The notes beneath the pieces were generated by a model. It was given only the letters and a program-made list of their open reading frames with translations. It was not told the origin of the DNA and made no database searches. From positions 93,935 through 157,934 of the forward strand of contig NZ_FNRA01000013.1 in the NCBI RefSeq assembly GCF_900107535.1: a stretch of DNA of 64,000 nucleotides, read 5' to 3'. Position 1 is the stretch's first letter. Each line of letters starts with the position of its first letter. The translations under genes and the position numbers were made by a program. Shown here one piece after another: positions 52,894 through 61,857 of the stretch. This DNA comes from Pedobacter hartonius (GTDB lineage Bacteria > Bacteroidota > Bacteroidia > Sphingobacteriales > Sphingobacteriaceae).

Positions 52894-53163
52894 ATGGAAA
52901 AGCTTAAATTAAAATCACTTGGACTGGGTGCTACCGATATCCTGTCCAGGGCACAAATGAAAAACGTTTGGGGAGGGGCAGACTGTACCGTTACCAATAC
53001 TTCATCCAGCGGTACAACAGTTACCAACATCACCTGGCCAGGAGGAAGTGGCGCAAGCTGTTCTTATATGAGCAGCTGGGCAGGCAGTTACGCTAGCAGC
53101 CAACAGGGACAATGCGGTGGTCATACTACCTACGATTGTGGTTGTGACGGCTGGGGCAATTAA
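52894..53163 (+). CDS. GG-leader precursor peptide, candidate RiPP/glycopeptide
   Basis: 89 residues. Leader 1-28 has the Bacteroidota LSRAQMKNVWGG pattern ending in Gly-Gly, the C39 cleavage site. The 61-residue core has Cys at 31, 56, 74, 82 and 84, 20 Ser/Thr, several Gly, a GQCGGH and CGCDGWGN C-terminus, and no Lys or Arg. Many Bacteroidota genomes have such leaders (TIGR04149-type). Its neighbours (disulfide enzyme, glycosyltransferases, exporter) suggest a disulfide-bonded, glycosylated secreted peptide. Target and activity unknown. Confidence 0.8.
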   Translation: MEKLKLKSLGLGATDILSRAQMKNVWGGADCTVTNTSSSGTTVTNITWPGGSGASCSYMSSWAGSYASSQQGQCGGHTTYDCGCDGWGN

Positions 53164-53169
53164 TGAATC

Positions 53170-53192
53170 TGAAGGGGGAACTGCCCCCTTCA
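53170..53192 (+). promoter_or_regulatory. GC-rich hairpin after the precursor gene
   Basis: Arms TGAAGGGGG (53170-53178) and CCCCCTTCA (53184-53192) with a five-base loop, seven bases past the stop; no U-run follows. Suits RNA protection or partial termination, giving more precursor than downstream products. Confidence 0.65.
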
Positions 53193-53205
53193 TTAACTTT
53201 GTGCT

Positions 53206-54744
53206 ATGAATATAAAACTTCCTTTTTTTTTGATTATAAGTGCCGCTTTAATTTCGTATTCTTCGCATGATAAGCCGGGTAGGCCATCACTTGGTGAAGC
53301 CGGTACTGTGGTGGTTTCTGTCGCTTTAAAATCCCACGAAAGCCTGGTGTTCAATAGCTTTGACAGGTATAGCCGAAAATATGAATTTAAAAATTACATA
53401 GAAAAGGATACCTTAATCACCAGGCAAATCAAGCTGTCCAGACCCGCATTGTGGCAGTATGGAAATTTTTTAGTATTACCAACCGGTCCGGTCTTAAAAA
53501 TCTATTCCCTGCTGTTACTTCCCGGAGATACGGTTTTGTTGAAGGGAATTAATGATGGAGCGATAGCTATGACGAAAAGTTCCGGCTACCAAAAACTGCT
53601 TGACAGCTTAATTACCTTACCTAAAGAATTTTATTGGTATGACGCAAAATCGCAGCAGATACTGGTTAAGGATTCGGGTATTAAACAATTTTTACAAAGT
53701 ATCGAAAATACATTTAGCCAGAATGAAAATCGTATAGACCGGTTAAATGTATCAGCGCTGAGAAGCGACTGGATAAGAAAAGTAAACAAAAATATTAAAT
53801 ATACTGCTATTGCACACTTATTACAGAATAAGGAAATCAATTCATCTACAGTGATGGACAGTGTGTATAAGGAAATGTATGCTGATGTTAACGATATACT
53901 AGCTGTAGATGCGATAAATAACAATGTGATTATGGGTGCGATAGTGTCCTATAATGCAAAAAAAAACGATCAAAACTTAAATAAAGACAACTTTTGGGCC
54001 ACTGCTGCCGGGGTTGATACTGTGCTCAGGAAAACTGCCCTTTACAAAGATTATTTAAAATCTGCGATGGAGGCTCAATATATTAACGCTCCGAAAGAAA
54101 TAATGACGATCAGGCAGCAATTAGCTGATATAAGCTCCAGATCCCCATTTTTGGATACACTTTACCAGGTCAGCGGGATATTAGCTGAAACATTTAAAGA
54201 TTACAGCGGAGCCAAGCAAAAATTACAAAACTATGCTGGGGGACATTATGCATATATAATGGACGCAGACAACCAGGCCGATAATCACGAAATTAAACCG
54301 ACAAAGTACTTACCACCAATTCTGCTTTATGATTTTGCGGGAAAGAAAGCCGATTTTAAACAGGTAGTAGCTTCAAATGACTATAAATTAACACTCGTTG
54401 ATTTTTGGGCCAGCTGGTGTATTCCCTGCATTATGGAAATGCCGGCGCTAAAAAGGGCAGAGGAAAAAATGAAGGGCAAGCCAATAAAGTTTGTAACCAT
54501 TAGCATCGATAAAGACCAGGATATTAGCAAATGGATTACTGCAGCAAAACAGAACAAACTTTATGGCAAGGCTTTTCAATATAGACTGGCTAATTTCAAG
54601 CAATCCCCGCTAACTAAACTAATCCATATCAGGAACATTCCAAGATATCTCCTCATCGATCAGCAGGGAAATATCATAGATGATGACTTCTACCGGCCGA
54701 GCGATGAACGCTTTCAATTGCAACTAATGAAACATCTGGACTGA
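53206..54744 (+). CDS. TlpA-like thioredoxin-family protein, periplasmic
   Basis: 512 residues. Signal peptide-like N-terminus (FFLIISAALISYSS). A long N-terminal helical/beta region of DUF4369-like or unknown type (~30-340). C-terminal thioredoxin domain with VDFWASWCIPCIMEMPALK and the cis-Pro in HIRNIPRYLLID. TlpA-like proteins reduce or isomerise disulfides in the periplasm. With the VKOR fusion it gives a redox pair for the peptide. Confidence 0.83.
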   Translation: MNIKLPFFLIISAALISYSSHDKPGRPSLGEAGTVVVSVALKSHESLVFNSFDRYSRKYEFKNYIEKDTLITRQIKLSRPALWQYGNFLVLPTGPVLKIYSLLLLPGDTVLLKGINDGAIAMTKSSGYQKLLDSLITLPKEFYWYDAKSQQILVKDSGIKQFLQSIENTFSQNENRIDRLNVSALRSDWIRKVNKNIKYTAIAHLLQNKEINSSTVMDSVYKEMYADVNDILAVDAINNNVIMGAIVSYNAKKNDQNLNKDNFWATAAGVDTVLRKTALYKDYLKSAMEAQYINAPKEIMTIRQQLADISSRSPFLDTLYQVSGILAETFKDYSGAKQKLQNYAGGHYAYIMDADNQADNHEIKPTKYLPPILLYDFAGKKADFKQVVASNDYKLTLVDFWASWCIPCIMEMPALKRAEEKMKGKPIKFVTISIDKDQDISKWITAAKQNKLYGKAFQYRLANFKQSPLTKLIHIRNIPRYLLIDQQGNIIDDDFYRPSDERFQLQLMKHLD

Positions 54745-54809
54745 TTGCCCGGGAAGCAGGGGGAACCTAATAATTTGAAATTAAATAGGACAAATTTAAT
54801 GTATATCGT

Positions 54810-56396
54810 ATGAGAATTGTACAATCTTTCTGGTCTTCTAACCGTAATTTATTGGAAAACAGGTTTGGATGGGTGTCCCCGCAATATCACCTGATGGCTT
54901 GGACACTAAGTTCTCTTAAATTAAGAGAACATTATGAGGATTTGCATTTATGTACTGATAGTAACGGCTATGCTATCCTCATAGACCAGCTTAATCTTCC
55001 TTACAGTTCGGCAGAGATATGTTATGACAATATTGAATTTGACAAAAACCAATGGGGCATTAGTAAAATCCTGACTTATGCTGCTCAGACAAAGCCGTTC
55101 ATCCATGTTGATGCGGATGTCTTTATATGGGATAAATTCAGTGAAGAGCTTGAACAGGCCGGTTTAATTGCGCAAAATATTGAACGGGGAACAGATTATT
55201 CAGATAGTATGTTCAATGAATTGAGAAGTAAGTTAGCCTATATCCCAGATATCTTTCAGAAAGAATTAGATACGAATAAGGTTTCCTCCTATAATGCCGG
55301 AATCATAGGGGGGAGCGACATCAGTTTTTTTAGGCAGTATGCAGATGAAGCCCTGGAAATGGTTAGCCGAAACAAACATCTTGCGCCGGACGAAACGACA
55401 TACCTCAACTTTAATATCCTCTTTGAGCAGGTGTTGTTCTCTTTATTAAGTAAGCATCAAAATAAAAAGGTTACCTGCTATTTTAAGGAAACTTTTGATG
55501 ATAACGGTTATCTGATTTCTTTGTTTTCTGACTTTTCCAGAATCGCCCTGGGTCAAAAATATTTTCACCTGATTGGAGGCTCAAAAAGAAATAAGGCTGT
55601 TTGTGACCTGATGAGTGCAATTTTACTGAATGAGTATCCCGAATATTACCATAAAATCATCAGGTTGTTCCCCGATAAACACAAGTACTTTTACAGCAAA
55701 ATTTTTGGGTCTGATGCAGCTGTTTCAAATAAAACGGAAAGGAAAGCAGATTATCCCTGGGGCGAAATAAGCTTTCCGAGAACGGCAAGAGCATTCCCTT
55801 CTGTAAGAAATACCATACCGGCCGATCTGGAGGTAGATTATAGAACATTGGTCGAAAATCAGGATTCTGTATCTGCAAATGAGATTTTTGAATATGAACG
55901 TAACTTATCTGAATTGTTTGGTAGCTGGTGTAATATCAATGCTGCATCATTGACAGTGATCGAAACTTCAGCCTGTAATTACTTCGCTTTCTTTGCGCAG
56001 GATAAGAATCATCAGTTGAGGGCTGTTCTACAAAAAAATCCCCATCTGACAGTAATTGAAGATTCATTTGACTGGCTTCCAGAAACAAAATCCTCTATTA
56101 ATCAGGATATCGGATTTGCACCATTTGAAGAGCTGAACGGTCTCGCTATCATTCCCCGGCTGTTCCTGAAAGGATATGAAGAAATATTAATTGATGGATT
56201 AGATCATAATATTTTCATGCTCTTAACCGAGCCCTTGTCCTTTGGGGCATTGTTGAAAGCCCTGGAACCTTGCTTTTCTACCGCAGAAATCTACGACGAA
56301 TATGCGGCTGTTTACGAGCTGATGCTTAAGAAACTGAAGTATCTTTTTCATAGCAAATGCCTATTTATCCCCGGAAGTTTTACAGCTACTAATTAA
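54810..56396 (+). CDS. DUF6734-like putative glycosyltransferase
   Basis: 528 residues. N-terminal ~250 residues look like a GT-A fold: MRIVQSFWSSN, GWVSPQYHLMAWTLSSL, and an acidic metal site HVDADVFIWD at ~105, then SYNAGIIGG. The rest (~280-528) is not recognised. Family DUF6734 recalled by pattern; glycosyl transfer is inferred from the DxD motif and the neighbours. It lies six bases before the second glycosyltransferase. Confidence 0.65.
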   Translation: MRIVQSFWSSNRNLLENRFGWVSPQYHLMAWTLSSLKLREHYEDLHLCTDSNGYAILIDQLNLPYSSAEICYDNIEFDKNQWGISKILTYAAQTKPFIHVDADVFIWDKFSEELEQAGLIAQNIERGTDYSDSMFNELRSKLAYIPDIFQKELDTNKVSSYNAGIIGGSDISFFRQYADEALEMVSRNKHLAPDETTYLNFNILFEQVLFSLLSKHQNKKVTCYFKETFDDNGYLISLFSDFSRIALGQKYFHLIGGSKRNKAVCDLMSAILLNEYPEYYHKIIRLFPDKHKYFYSKIFGSDAAVSNKTERKADYPWGEISFPRTARAFPSVRNTIPADLEVDYRTLVENQDSVSANEIFEYERNLSELFGSWCNINAASLTVIETSACNYFAFFAQDKNHQLRAVLQKNPHLTVIEDSFDWLPETKSSINQDIGFAPFEELNGLAIIPRLFLKGYEEILIDGLDHNIFMLLTEPLSFGALLKALEPCFSTAEIYDEYAAVYELMLKKLKYLFHSKCLFIPGSFTATN

Positions 56397-56401
56397 ATGA
56401 T

Positions 56402-58249
56402 ATGATTAAAGAACAATACGGGGTTTCCGTGATTATGCCAACCTATAATCAGGGAGCGTTTATAAGAGGTGCCTTAACAGGACTGTTTAAGCAGACGTTT
56501 GAAAATTGGGAACTGATCATCATCAATGATGGATCTACTGACTATACAGAACAGGTCATTGCAGGCCATCTGCGTGACGCCCGGGTACGATACTTTAAAA
56601 ATGAACAAAACAGGGGACTGGGCTATTGTCTGAATTTGGGAATAGCACAGGCCAGATATACACATATCTGCTATTTGCCATCAGACGATATAATTTATAA
56701 AAATCATCTGCAGTCCCTTTACGGGAAACTTACAGCTACAAACAATGCTGTGTTAAGTTACACGGGTGCCTGTTTTCATAACACTGATAGTTATGCCACT
56801 GGTCTGTCTACTAATCGTACTCTGGGGAATGTTCCGGACCAGTGTCTGCAGTTGGTGCAGATTATGCACAAAACTACGGCTTGCAGGTGGTCTGAACGTG
56901 AAGTTCTTGTAACAGCTGATTTAGATGTTATGTTTCTTAACGAATTGCGTCAGGAAGGTGCATTTGTTGCAACCGGAAAAATTACCTGTGAATGGGTTAA
57001 TCATCCTTTTCAGCGTCATAAAATCATTAATAAGAAAGAAGGCGGGAGCATTCATTTCTATAAAAATTATTATGGTGTAGATCAGAGGCTCAAATTCTAC
57101 AGTGATGGCGTTTGTCTGGATGAAAATAAAATACCTGTAAACCTCAGTGAGATGAATACGGCACCCGGCAAACTGAAAATCATTATTGTGGGTGAATTAG
57201 GCTTTAATCCGGAAAGATTAGCAGTATTGGAAGAAGAAGGACATCAGCTCTTTGGAATATGGATCCGTAATCCAGATATCCACAATGCGGTGGGCCCCTT
57301 TGCATTTGGAAACATCCTCGAGTTGGATCTTGACAATCTTCAATCTCAAATTGCCGGGATAAATCCGGATTTGATTTATGCTTTGCTCAATACGCAGGCA
57401 GTTAAACTAGCTCATACAGTTATGCTTTCAAATCCTGGTATACCATTTATCTGGCATTTTAAGGAAGGACCATTTTTTTGTCGTAATGCTGGTCTTTGGA
57501 ATGATTTGGTAGAACTTTATTATAATGCTGACGGTAGAATTTATATAAATCAGGAGTGCAGGGACTGGTTTGAACAATTTATTGGAGACCATGAGCGGCC
57601 ATCGTATATTTTAGATGGTGACCTGCCGCCGGCGAATTGGTTTACATCAACCCGATTGCCCCTTTTGTCAGCTGAAGGGAATTGCATACATACGGTGATG
57701 ATCGGACGTCCTTATGGAATAAGTCCGGATGACATTGCTGTGCTTGCAAGACATCAGGTGCATTTCCATTTATATGGAAAATTCTATCAGACTAAATGGC
57801 ACAAATGGGTAAAAGCCGTGAATGAATTGGTACCCGGCCACCTGCACCTGCACGAGCATTGTAAGCCTGATCAATGGGCGGAGGAACTGTCCAGGTATGA
57901 TGCCGGATGGCTGCATTGTTTTACCAGTAAAAATCAGGGTGATATCATCAGGTGTGACTGGAATGATTTGAATCTGCCGGCAAGAATGGCCACTCTGGCT
58001 GTCGCTGGTTTACCTATGATCCAGAAGGCAAATGAAGGCCATATTGTAGCTTCGGAAAGCATCTTGCGGCAGCTAAATATAGGTGTCCTATATACCTCTT
58101 ACGACGATCTTGCACAGCAGCTGCATGATAAGCCATCGATGGAACAGAAGCGAAAGCAGGTCTGGGAGAACAGAATGTGTTTTTCTTTCGACTATCATTT
58201 AAAAGACCTGACAGACTTTTTTAATCAGGTAATTGCCTCTGCACAATAA
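56402..58249 (+). CDS. Two-domain glycosyltransferase (GT2 plus C-terminal domain)
   Basis: 615 residues. GT2 domain 1-~235: SVIMPTYNQGAFIRGAL, NDGSTDYTEQVI, RYFKNEQNRGLG, and the metal motif LPSDDIIY. The C-terminal ~360 residues start with KIIIVGELGFNPERLAV and have YILDGDLPPANW; this looks like a GT-B-type half or a sugar-recognition region. No signal peptide. In glycocins a GT2 enzyme adds sugars to Cys or Ser; this is a candidate for that step. Sugar and acceptor unproven. Confidence 0.8.
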   Translation: MIKEQYGVSVIMPTYNQGAFIRGALTGLFKQTFENWELIIINDGSTDYTEQVIAGHLRDARVRYFKNEQNRGLGYCLNLGIAQARYTHICYLPSDDIIYKNHLQSLYGKLTATNNAVLSYTGACFHNTDSYATGLSTNRTLGNVPDQCLQLVQIMHKTTACRWSEREVLVTADLDVMFLNELRQEGAFVATGKITCEWVNHPFQRHKIINKKEGGSIHFYKNYYGVDQRLKFYSDGVCLDENKIPVNLSEMNTAPGKLKIIIVGELGFNPERLAVLEEEGHQLFGIWIRNPDIHNAVGPFAFGNILELDLDNLQSQIAGINPDLIYALLNTQAVKLAHTVMLSNPGIPFIWHFKEGPFFCRNAGLWNDLVELYYNADGRIYINQECRDWFEQFIGDHERPSYILDGDLPPANWFTSTRLPLLSAEGNCIHTVMIGRPYGISPDDIAVLARHQVHFHLYGKFYQTKWHKWVKAVNELVPGHLHLHEHCKPDQWAEELSRYDAGWLHCFTSKNQGDIIRCDWNDLNLPARMATLAVAGLPMIQKANEGHIVASESILRQLNIGVLYTSYDDLAQQLHDKPSMEQKRKQVWENRMCFSFDYHLKDLTDFFNQVIASAQ

Positions 58250-58291
58250 AGCCGGTATAGCAAGAATTGATTTGTAAACATATAAGCGCCC

Positions 58292-60481
58292 GTGAAAAAT
58301 TTTAATCATTATCGTCAGCGAAGTCAAATGGATTGTGGTGCTGCCTGCATCAAAATGGTAAGCAAACATTATGGCCGCAATGTGGACATCTATTGGCTGC
58401 GCAAGTTGTGCCAGCTTACCCGGTCGGGTGTTAATCTGCTTGGGATCAGTGAAGCTGCTGAGAAAATCGGCTTCCGGACTCAGGGTGTAAAAGTCAGCTC
58501 TGAAAAGCTTGTTCATGTGACCATACCCTGTATCCTGCATTGGCGGCAGAACCATTTTGTGGTCTTATATAAAGTGAATAAAAAATTTTATTTCATAGCG
58601 GATCCGGCAAGTGGTAAACGCAAGCTGACAAAAGATGAATTTCTAGACAACTGGTTTGCCCATAATCAGCTGTTTAACGGTATTCTATTAATGTTAACAC
58701 CCACTCCTCATTTCTATGATAGTGAAGAGCAGGGGGAACCGGCAGGCGCAAAACTGCGATGGGGAAAGCTGCTTCGTTACTTTCAGATTTATCAGAAGCT
58801 GTTCGTGCAGCTCCTTTTGGGGCTACTGGTAGGTACAATTCTACAGCTGGTTACTCCATTCCTTACCCAGTCGGTTGTGGACATTGGGATCAATACGCGC
58901 AACATTAACTTTATTTACCTGATCCTCATTGCTCAGATTGCACTATTCATCGGGCAAACGGGCGTAGAGTTTATCCGCTCCTGGATTTTGCTGCACATCA
59001 GTACCCGGGTTAACATTTCCATTCTCACCGATCTGCTCATCAAGCTGATGAAGCTCCCGATGATTTTTTTTGAAACTAAGACTTCGGGTGATATTATGCA
59101 GCGTATGGCTGATCAGCAAAGAATTGAATCTTTCCTGACGGGGTCTACACTGGGCACACTTTTTTCTTTCGTTAACCTGATCGTTTTTGGATTTGTTTTA
59201 GCTTTCTATCATACGGGTATATTCCTGGTATTTGCTGTTACAACGATATGTTATACCGCCTGGATTCTGTTGTTTCTTAAACAAAGAAGGTCACTGGATT
59301 ACAAACGTTTTTCCATCTCATCAGATAATCAAACGCAAATCGTTGAGCTGGTAGGTGCTATCCAGGAAATTAAGCTTAATAACAGTGAAAAACAGAAACG
59401 CTGGGTCTGGGAAACAATCCAGGCGCGTCTGTTTAAATTTAAAGTGAAAAGCCTGGCGCTGTCGCAATATCAGCAGGCGGGTTCTATGGCAATTAATCAG
59501 CTAAAGAGTATTATAATCACTTTTATGAGTGCGAAAGCAGTCATTGACGGCGACCTCTCCCTTGGAGGAATGGTTGCCATCCAGTACATCGTCGGTATGG
59601 TAAGCAATCCTATAGAGCATATCCTAAGCTTTATCCAGTCCTATCAGGACGCAAAGATTAGTCTGGAGCGGATTAATGAAATTTACAGTGAAGAGGATGA
59701 AGAGCCGGTTGGTAAAGACTGGCTGCGTGAATTACCCGCAGACTGCAGTATTCATATGAGCAATTTAACTTTCAGATATCCTGGTGCAGGTAATGATCCG
59801 GTGCTTACTGATATCAATCTGCTATTTCCCGAAGGTAAGACCACGGCAATTGTTGGCATGAGTGGTAGCGGAAAAACGACCATACTTAAATTGTTGCTGC
59901 GGTTTTATGAACCTGAGAAAGGACAGATTCATATCGGTTCTGCCGGTATCGGACAGATAGGCTTTGCTACATGGCGCAGCGCCTGTGGGGTGGTGATGCA
60001 GGATGGATTCATTTTCGCTGATACCATTGAAAGAAATATAGCGGTAGGAGACGAATTTCCTGATCAAAAAAGGGTAGAGGATGCTATACGGATAGCTAAT
60101 CTGCAGGAGTTTATCGAGGAACAGCCTTTTGGAGTAAGAACAAAAATCGGGATAGCCGGGAAAGGTATCAGTCAGGGACAGCGGCAACGGCTCTTAATTG
60201 CCAGGGCAGTTTATAAAGACCCGCATTACATCATTTTTGATGAAGCGACTAATGCGCTGGATGCCAATAATGAAAGGGTAATTATTGATAACCTTAAAGA
60301 ATTCTTAAAAAACAGGACGGCTATTATCGTTGCACACCGTTTAAGTACGGTTAGCCACGCAGATAATATTGTGGTGTTGGATAAAGGTAGAGTGGTTGAA
60401 CAGGGGATTCACCGGGATCTAACCCTGCAGCGCGGAAAATATTATAATCTGGTTAAAAATCAATTGGAGCTGGGAAATTAA
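58292..60481 (+). CDS. Peptidase C39-containing ABC exporter
   Basis: 729 residues from a GTG. C39 peptidase domain 1-~130 with the oxyanion Gln9, Cys15 in QMDCGAACIKM and His in NHFVVLYK, an intact set. Six-helix ABC domain ~165-470 and ATPase with GMSGSGKTT, QGQRQRLLIARAVYK and IIFDEATNALD. It cuts the leader after Gly-Gly and exports the core across the inner membrane. Same operon as the HlyD protein, 17-44 bases downstream. Confidence 0.95.
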   Translation: MKNFNHYRQRSQMDCGAACIKMVSKHYGRNVDIYWLRKLCQLTRSGVNLLGISEAAEKIGFRTQGVKVSSEKLVHVTIPCILHWRQNHFVVLYKVNKKFYFIADPASGKRKLTKDEFLDNWFAHNQLFNGILLMLTPTPHFYDSEEQGEPAGAKLRWGKLLRYFQIYQKLFVQLLLGLLVGTILQLVTPFLTQSVVDIGINTRNINFIYLILIAQIALFIGQTGVEFIRSWILLHISTRVNISILTDLLIKLMKLPMIFFETKTSGDIMQRMADQQRIESFLTGSTLGTLFSFVNLIVFGFVLAFYHTGIFLVFAVTTICYTAWILLFLKQRRSLDYKRFSISSDNQTQIVELVGAIQEIKLNNSEKQKRWVWETIQARLFKFKVKSLALSQYQQAGSMAINQLKSIIITFMSAKAVIDGDLSLGGMVAIQYIVGMVSNPIEHILSFIQSYQDAKISLERINEIYSEEDEEPVGKDWLRELPADCSIHMSNLTFRYPGAGNDPVLTDINLLFPEGKTTAIVGMSGSGKTTILKLLLRFYEPEKGQIHIGSAGIGQIGFATWRSACGVVMQDGFIFADTIERNIAVGDEFPDQKRVEDAIRIANLQEFIEEQPFGVRTKIGIAGKGISQGQRQRLLIARAVYKDPHYIIFDEATNALDANNERVIIDNLKEFLKNRTAIIVAHRLSTVSHADNIVVLDKGRVVEQGIHRDLTLQRGKYYNLVKNQLELGN

Positions 60482-60525
60482 CCGGACGCAGCACTGAGAT
60501 GCCCGATATTTTGAATATATTAATT

Positions 60526-61857
60526 ATGGAAAATACAGAAGTACCTATTATTACGCAAGAACGGGTAGTGATTAATGAAGTATCTGCTCCTGTAGAGGAG
60601 CTGCATACGGAAGACATACAGGATATAGTAGGAACGCCGCCTGGTAGCTTAATGCGCTGGGGAATAACCTGGGTGCTGATTGTATTGCTGGGTGTGATGG
60701 CATTAACCTCTTTTATCCGGTATCCGGACGTCATTAAAGCCCAGGTGAGGATCAATGCGGCCAATGCACCTAAAGCAGTAATCAGCCGGGTTTCGGGTAA
60801 TATTGTGAAAATTCTGGTGAAAGAAAATGACCCCGTTGCTGAAGGGCAGCTTCTTGCCTGGATGGAATCTACTGCAGACCATAGGCAAATTCTGAATTTG
60901 GCAGATAAGCTGGATGCGATCAGGAACGGGCATTCAGAAGGAAAAGGCATGAATATAATACTTGACGCACCAAAGGGTTTGCGGTTGGGTGAACTGCAGA
61001 GCAGCTATCAGGCTTTTTACCAGTCTTATTTAACCTACAGCGCTGCCACAGGTAATGGTATATATTTAAAGAGAAAGACATTTATTAAGAATGATCTGCA
61101 GCATGTTTCTATGCAACGAAGCCAGCTTGGTGAGCAGGGAAAATTAAATGAACGCGAATTTAATCTGGCTGCAAAAAATTTTGAAAGATATGATGCTCTG
61201 GCAAAAAAGAAAATTATTTCCTCTTCGGAATATGAGGAACAGCAAGCCGTATTCCTGGCAAAACAGCATCCTTTACAACAGATTCAATCGGCATTGCTTG
61301 CAAATGAAAATAGCTATACTGCTAAAATGAAGGAACTGGCGGATCTGGAAAATCAGATCACAGAAGAAAAATCAAAATTTGCAGAAGCGCTAAACAGTTT
61401 GATCAGTGAAATTGAAAAGTGGAAAAGTCAGTACATCCTAACGGCACGGCAAAGTGGAACCGTGGCCTATACCGGTATCATACAGCTCAATCAATATATT
61501 CAGACCGGCCAGGAGGTATTTCGCATTGATCCCGGCAGTACGCTGTTTTTTGGCGAAGCTAAAGTGCGGCAATATAATATGGGAAAAGTGAAAGAAGGAC
61601 AGGAAGTACTCGTTAAACTGGACGGCTACCCATTCGAAGAATATGGGGTTTTGAGGGGCCGGATGATGAGAATGACCGGAGCGCCATATCAGGACAGCAT
61701 ATTTCTTTCTAAAATTAAGTTATCGCCCATTACTCCGCAAAGGCATATTCAGCTCAGGACAGGGATGATAGGAACTGCCGAAATTATAACAGAAGATGCT
61801 TCGCTCTTTAAGCGACTGGCCAGGAATATTCGTTTGCTGGTTGATAAAAAGGATTAG
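60526..61857 (+). CDS. HlyD-family membrane fusion protein
   Basis: I prefer the ATG at 60526 (MENTEVPII) to 60499, giving 443 residues. One N-terminal membrane helix (~50-70), a biotinyl-lipoyl half (IVKILVKENDPVAEG), a long coiled coil (~100-270), the second lipoyl half and the beta-barrel. It links the ABC exporter to the outer membrane. No TolC-type gene is in the window, so a common outer-membrane channel would be used. Confidence 0.92.
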   Translation: MENTEVPIITQERVVINEVSAPVEELHTEDIQDIVGTPPGSLMRWGITWVLIVLLGVMALTSFIRYPDVIKAQVRINAANAPKAVISRVSGNIVKILVKENDPVAEGQLLAWMESTADHRQILNLADKLDAIRNGHSEGKGMNIILDAPKGLRLGELQSSYQAFYQSYLTYSAATGNGIYLKRKTFIKNDLQHVSMQRSQLGEQGKLNEREFNLAAKNFERYDALAKKKIISSSEYEEQQAVFLAKQHPLQQIQSALLANENSYTAKMKELADLENQITEEKSKFAEALNSLISEIEKWKSQYILTARQSGTVAYTGIIQLNQYIQTGQEVFRIDPGSTLFFGEAKVRQYNMGKVKEGQEVLVKLDGYPFEEYGVLRGRMMRMTGAPYQDSIFLSKIKLSPITPQRHIQLRTGMIGTAEIITEDASLFKRLARNIRLLVDKKD

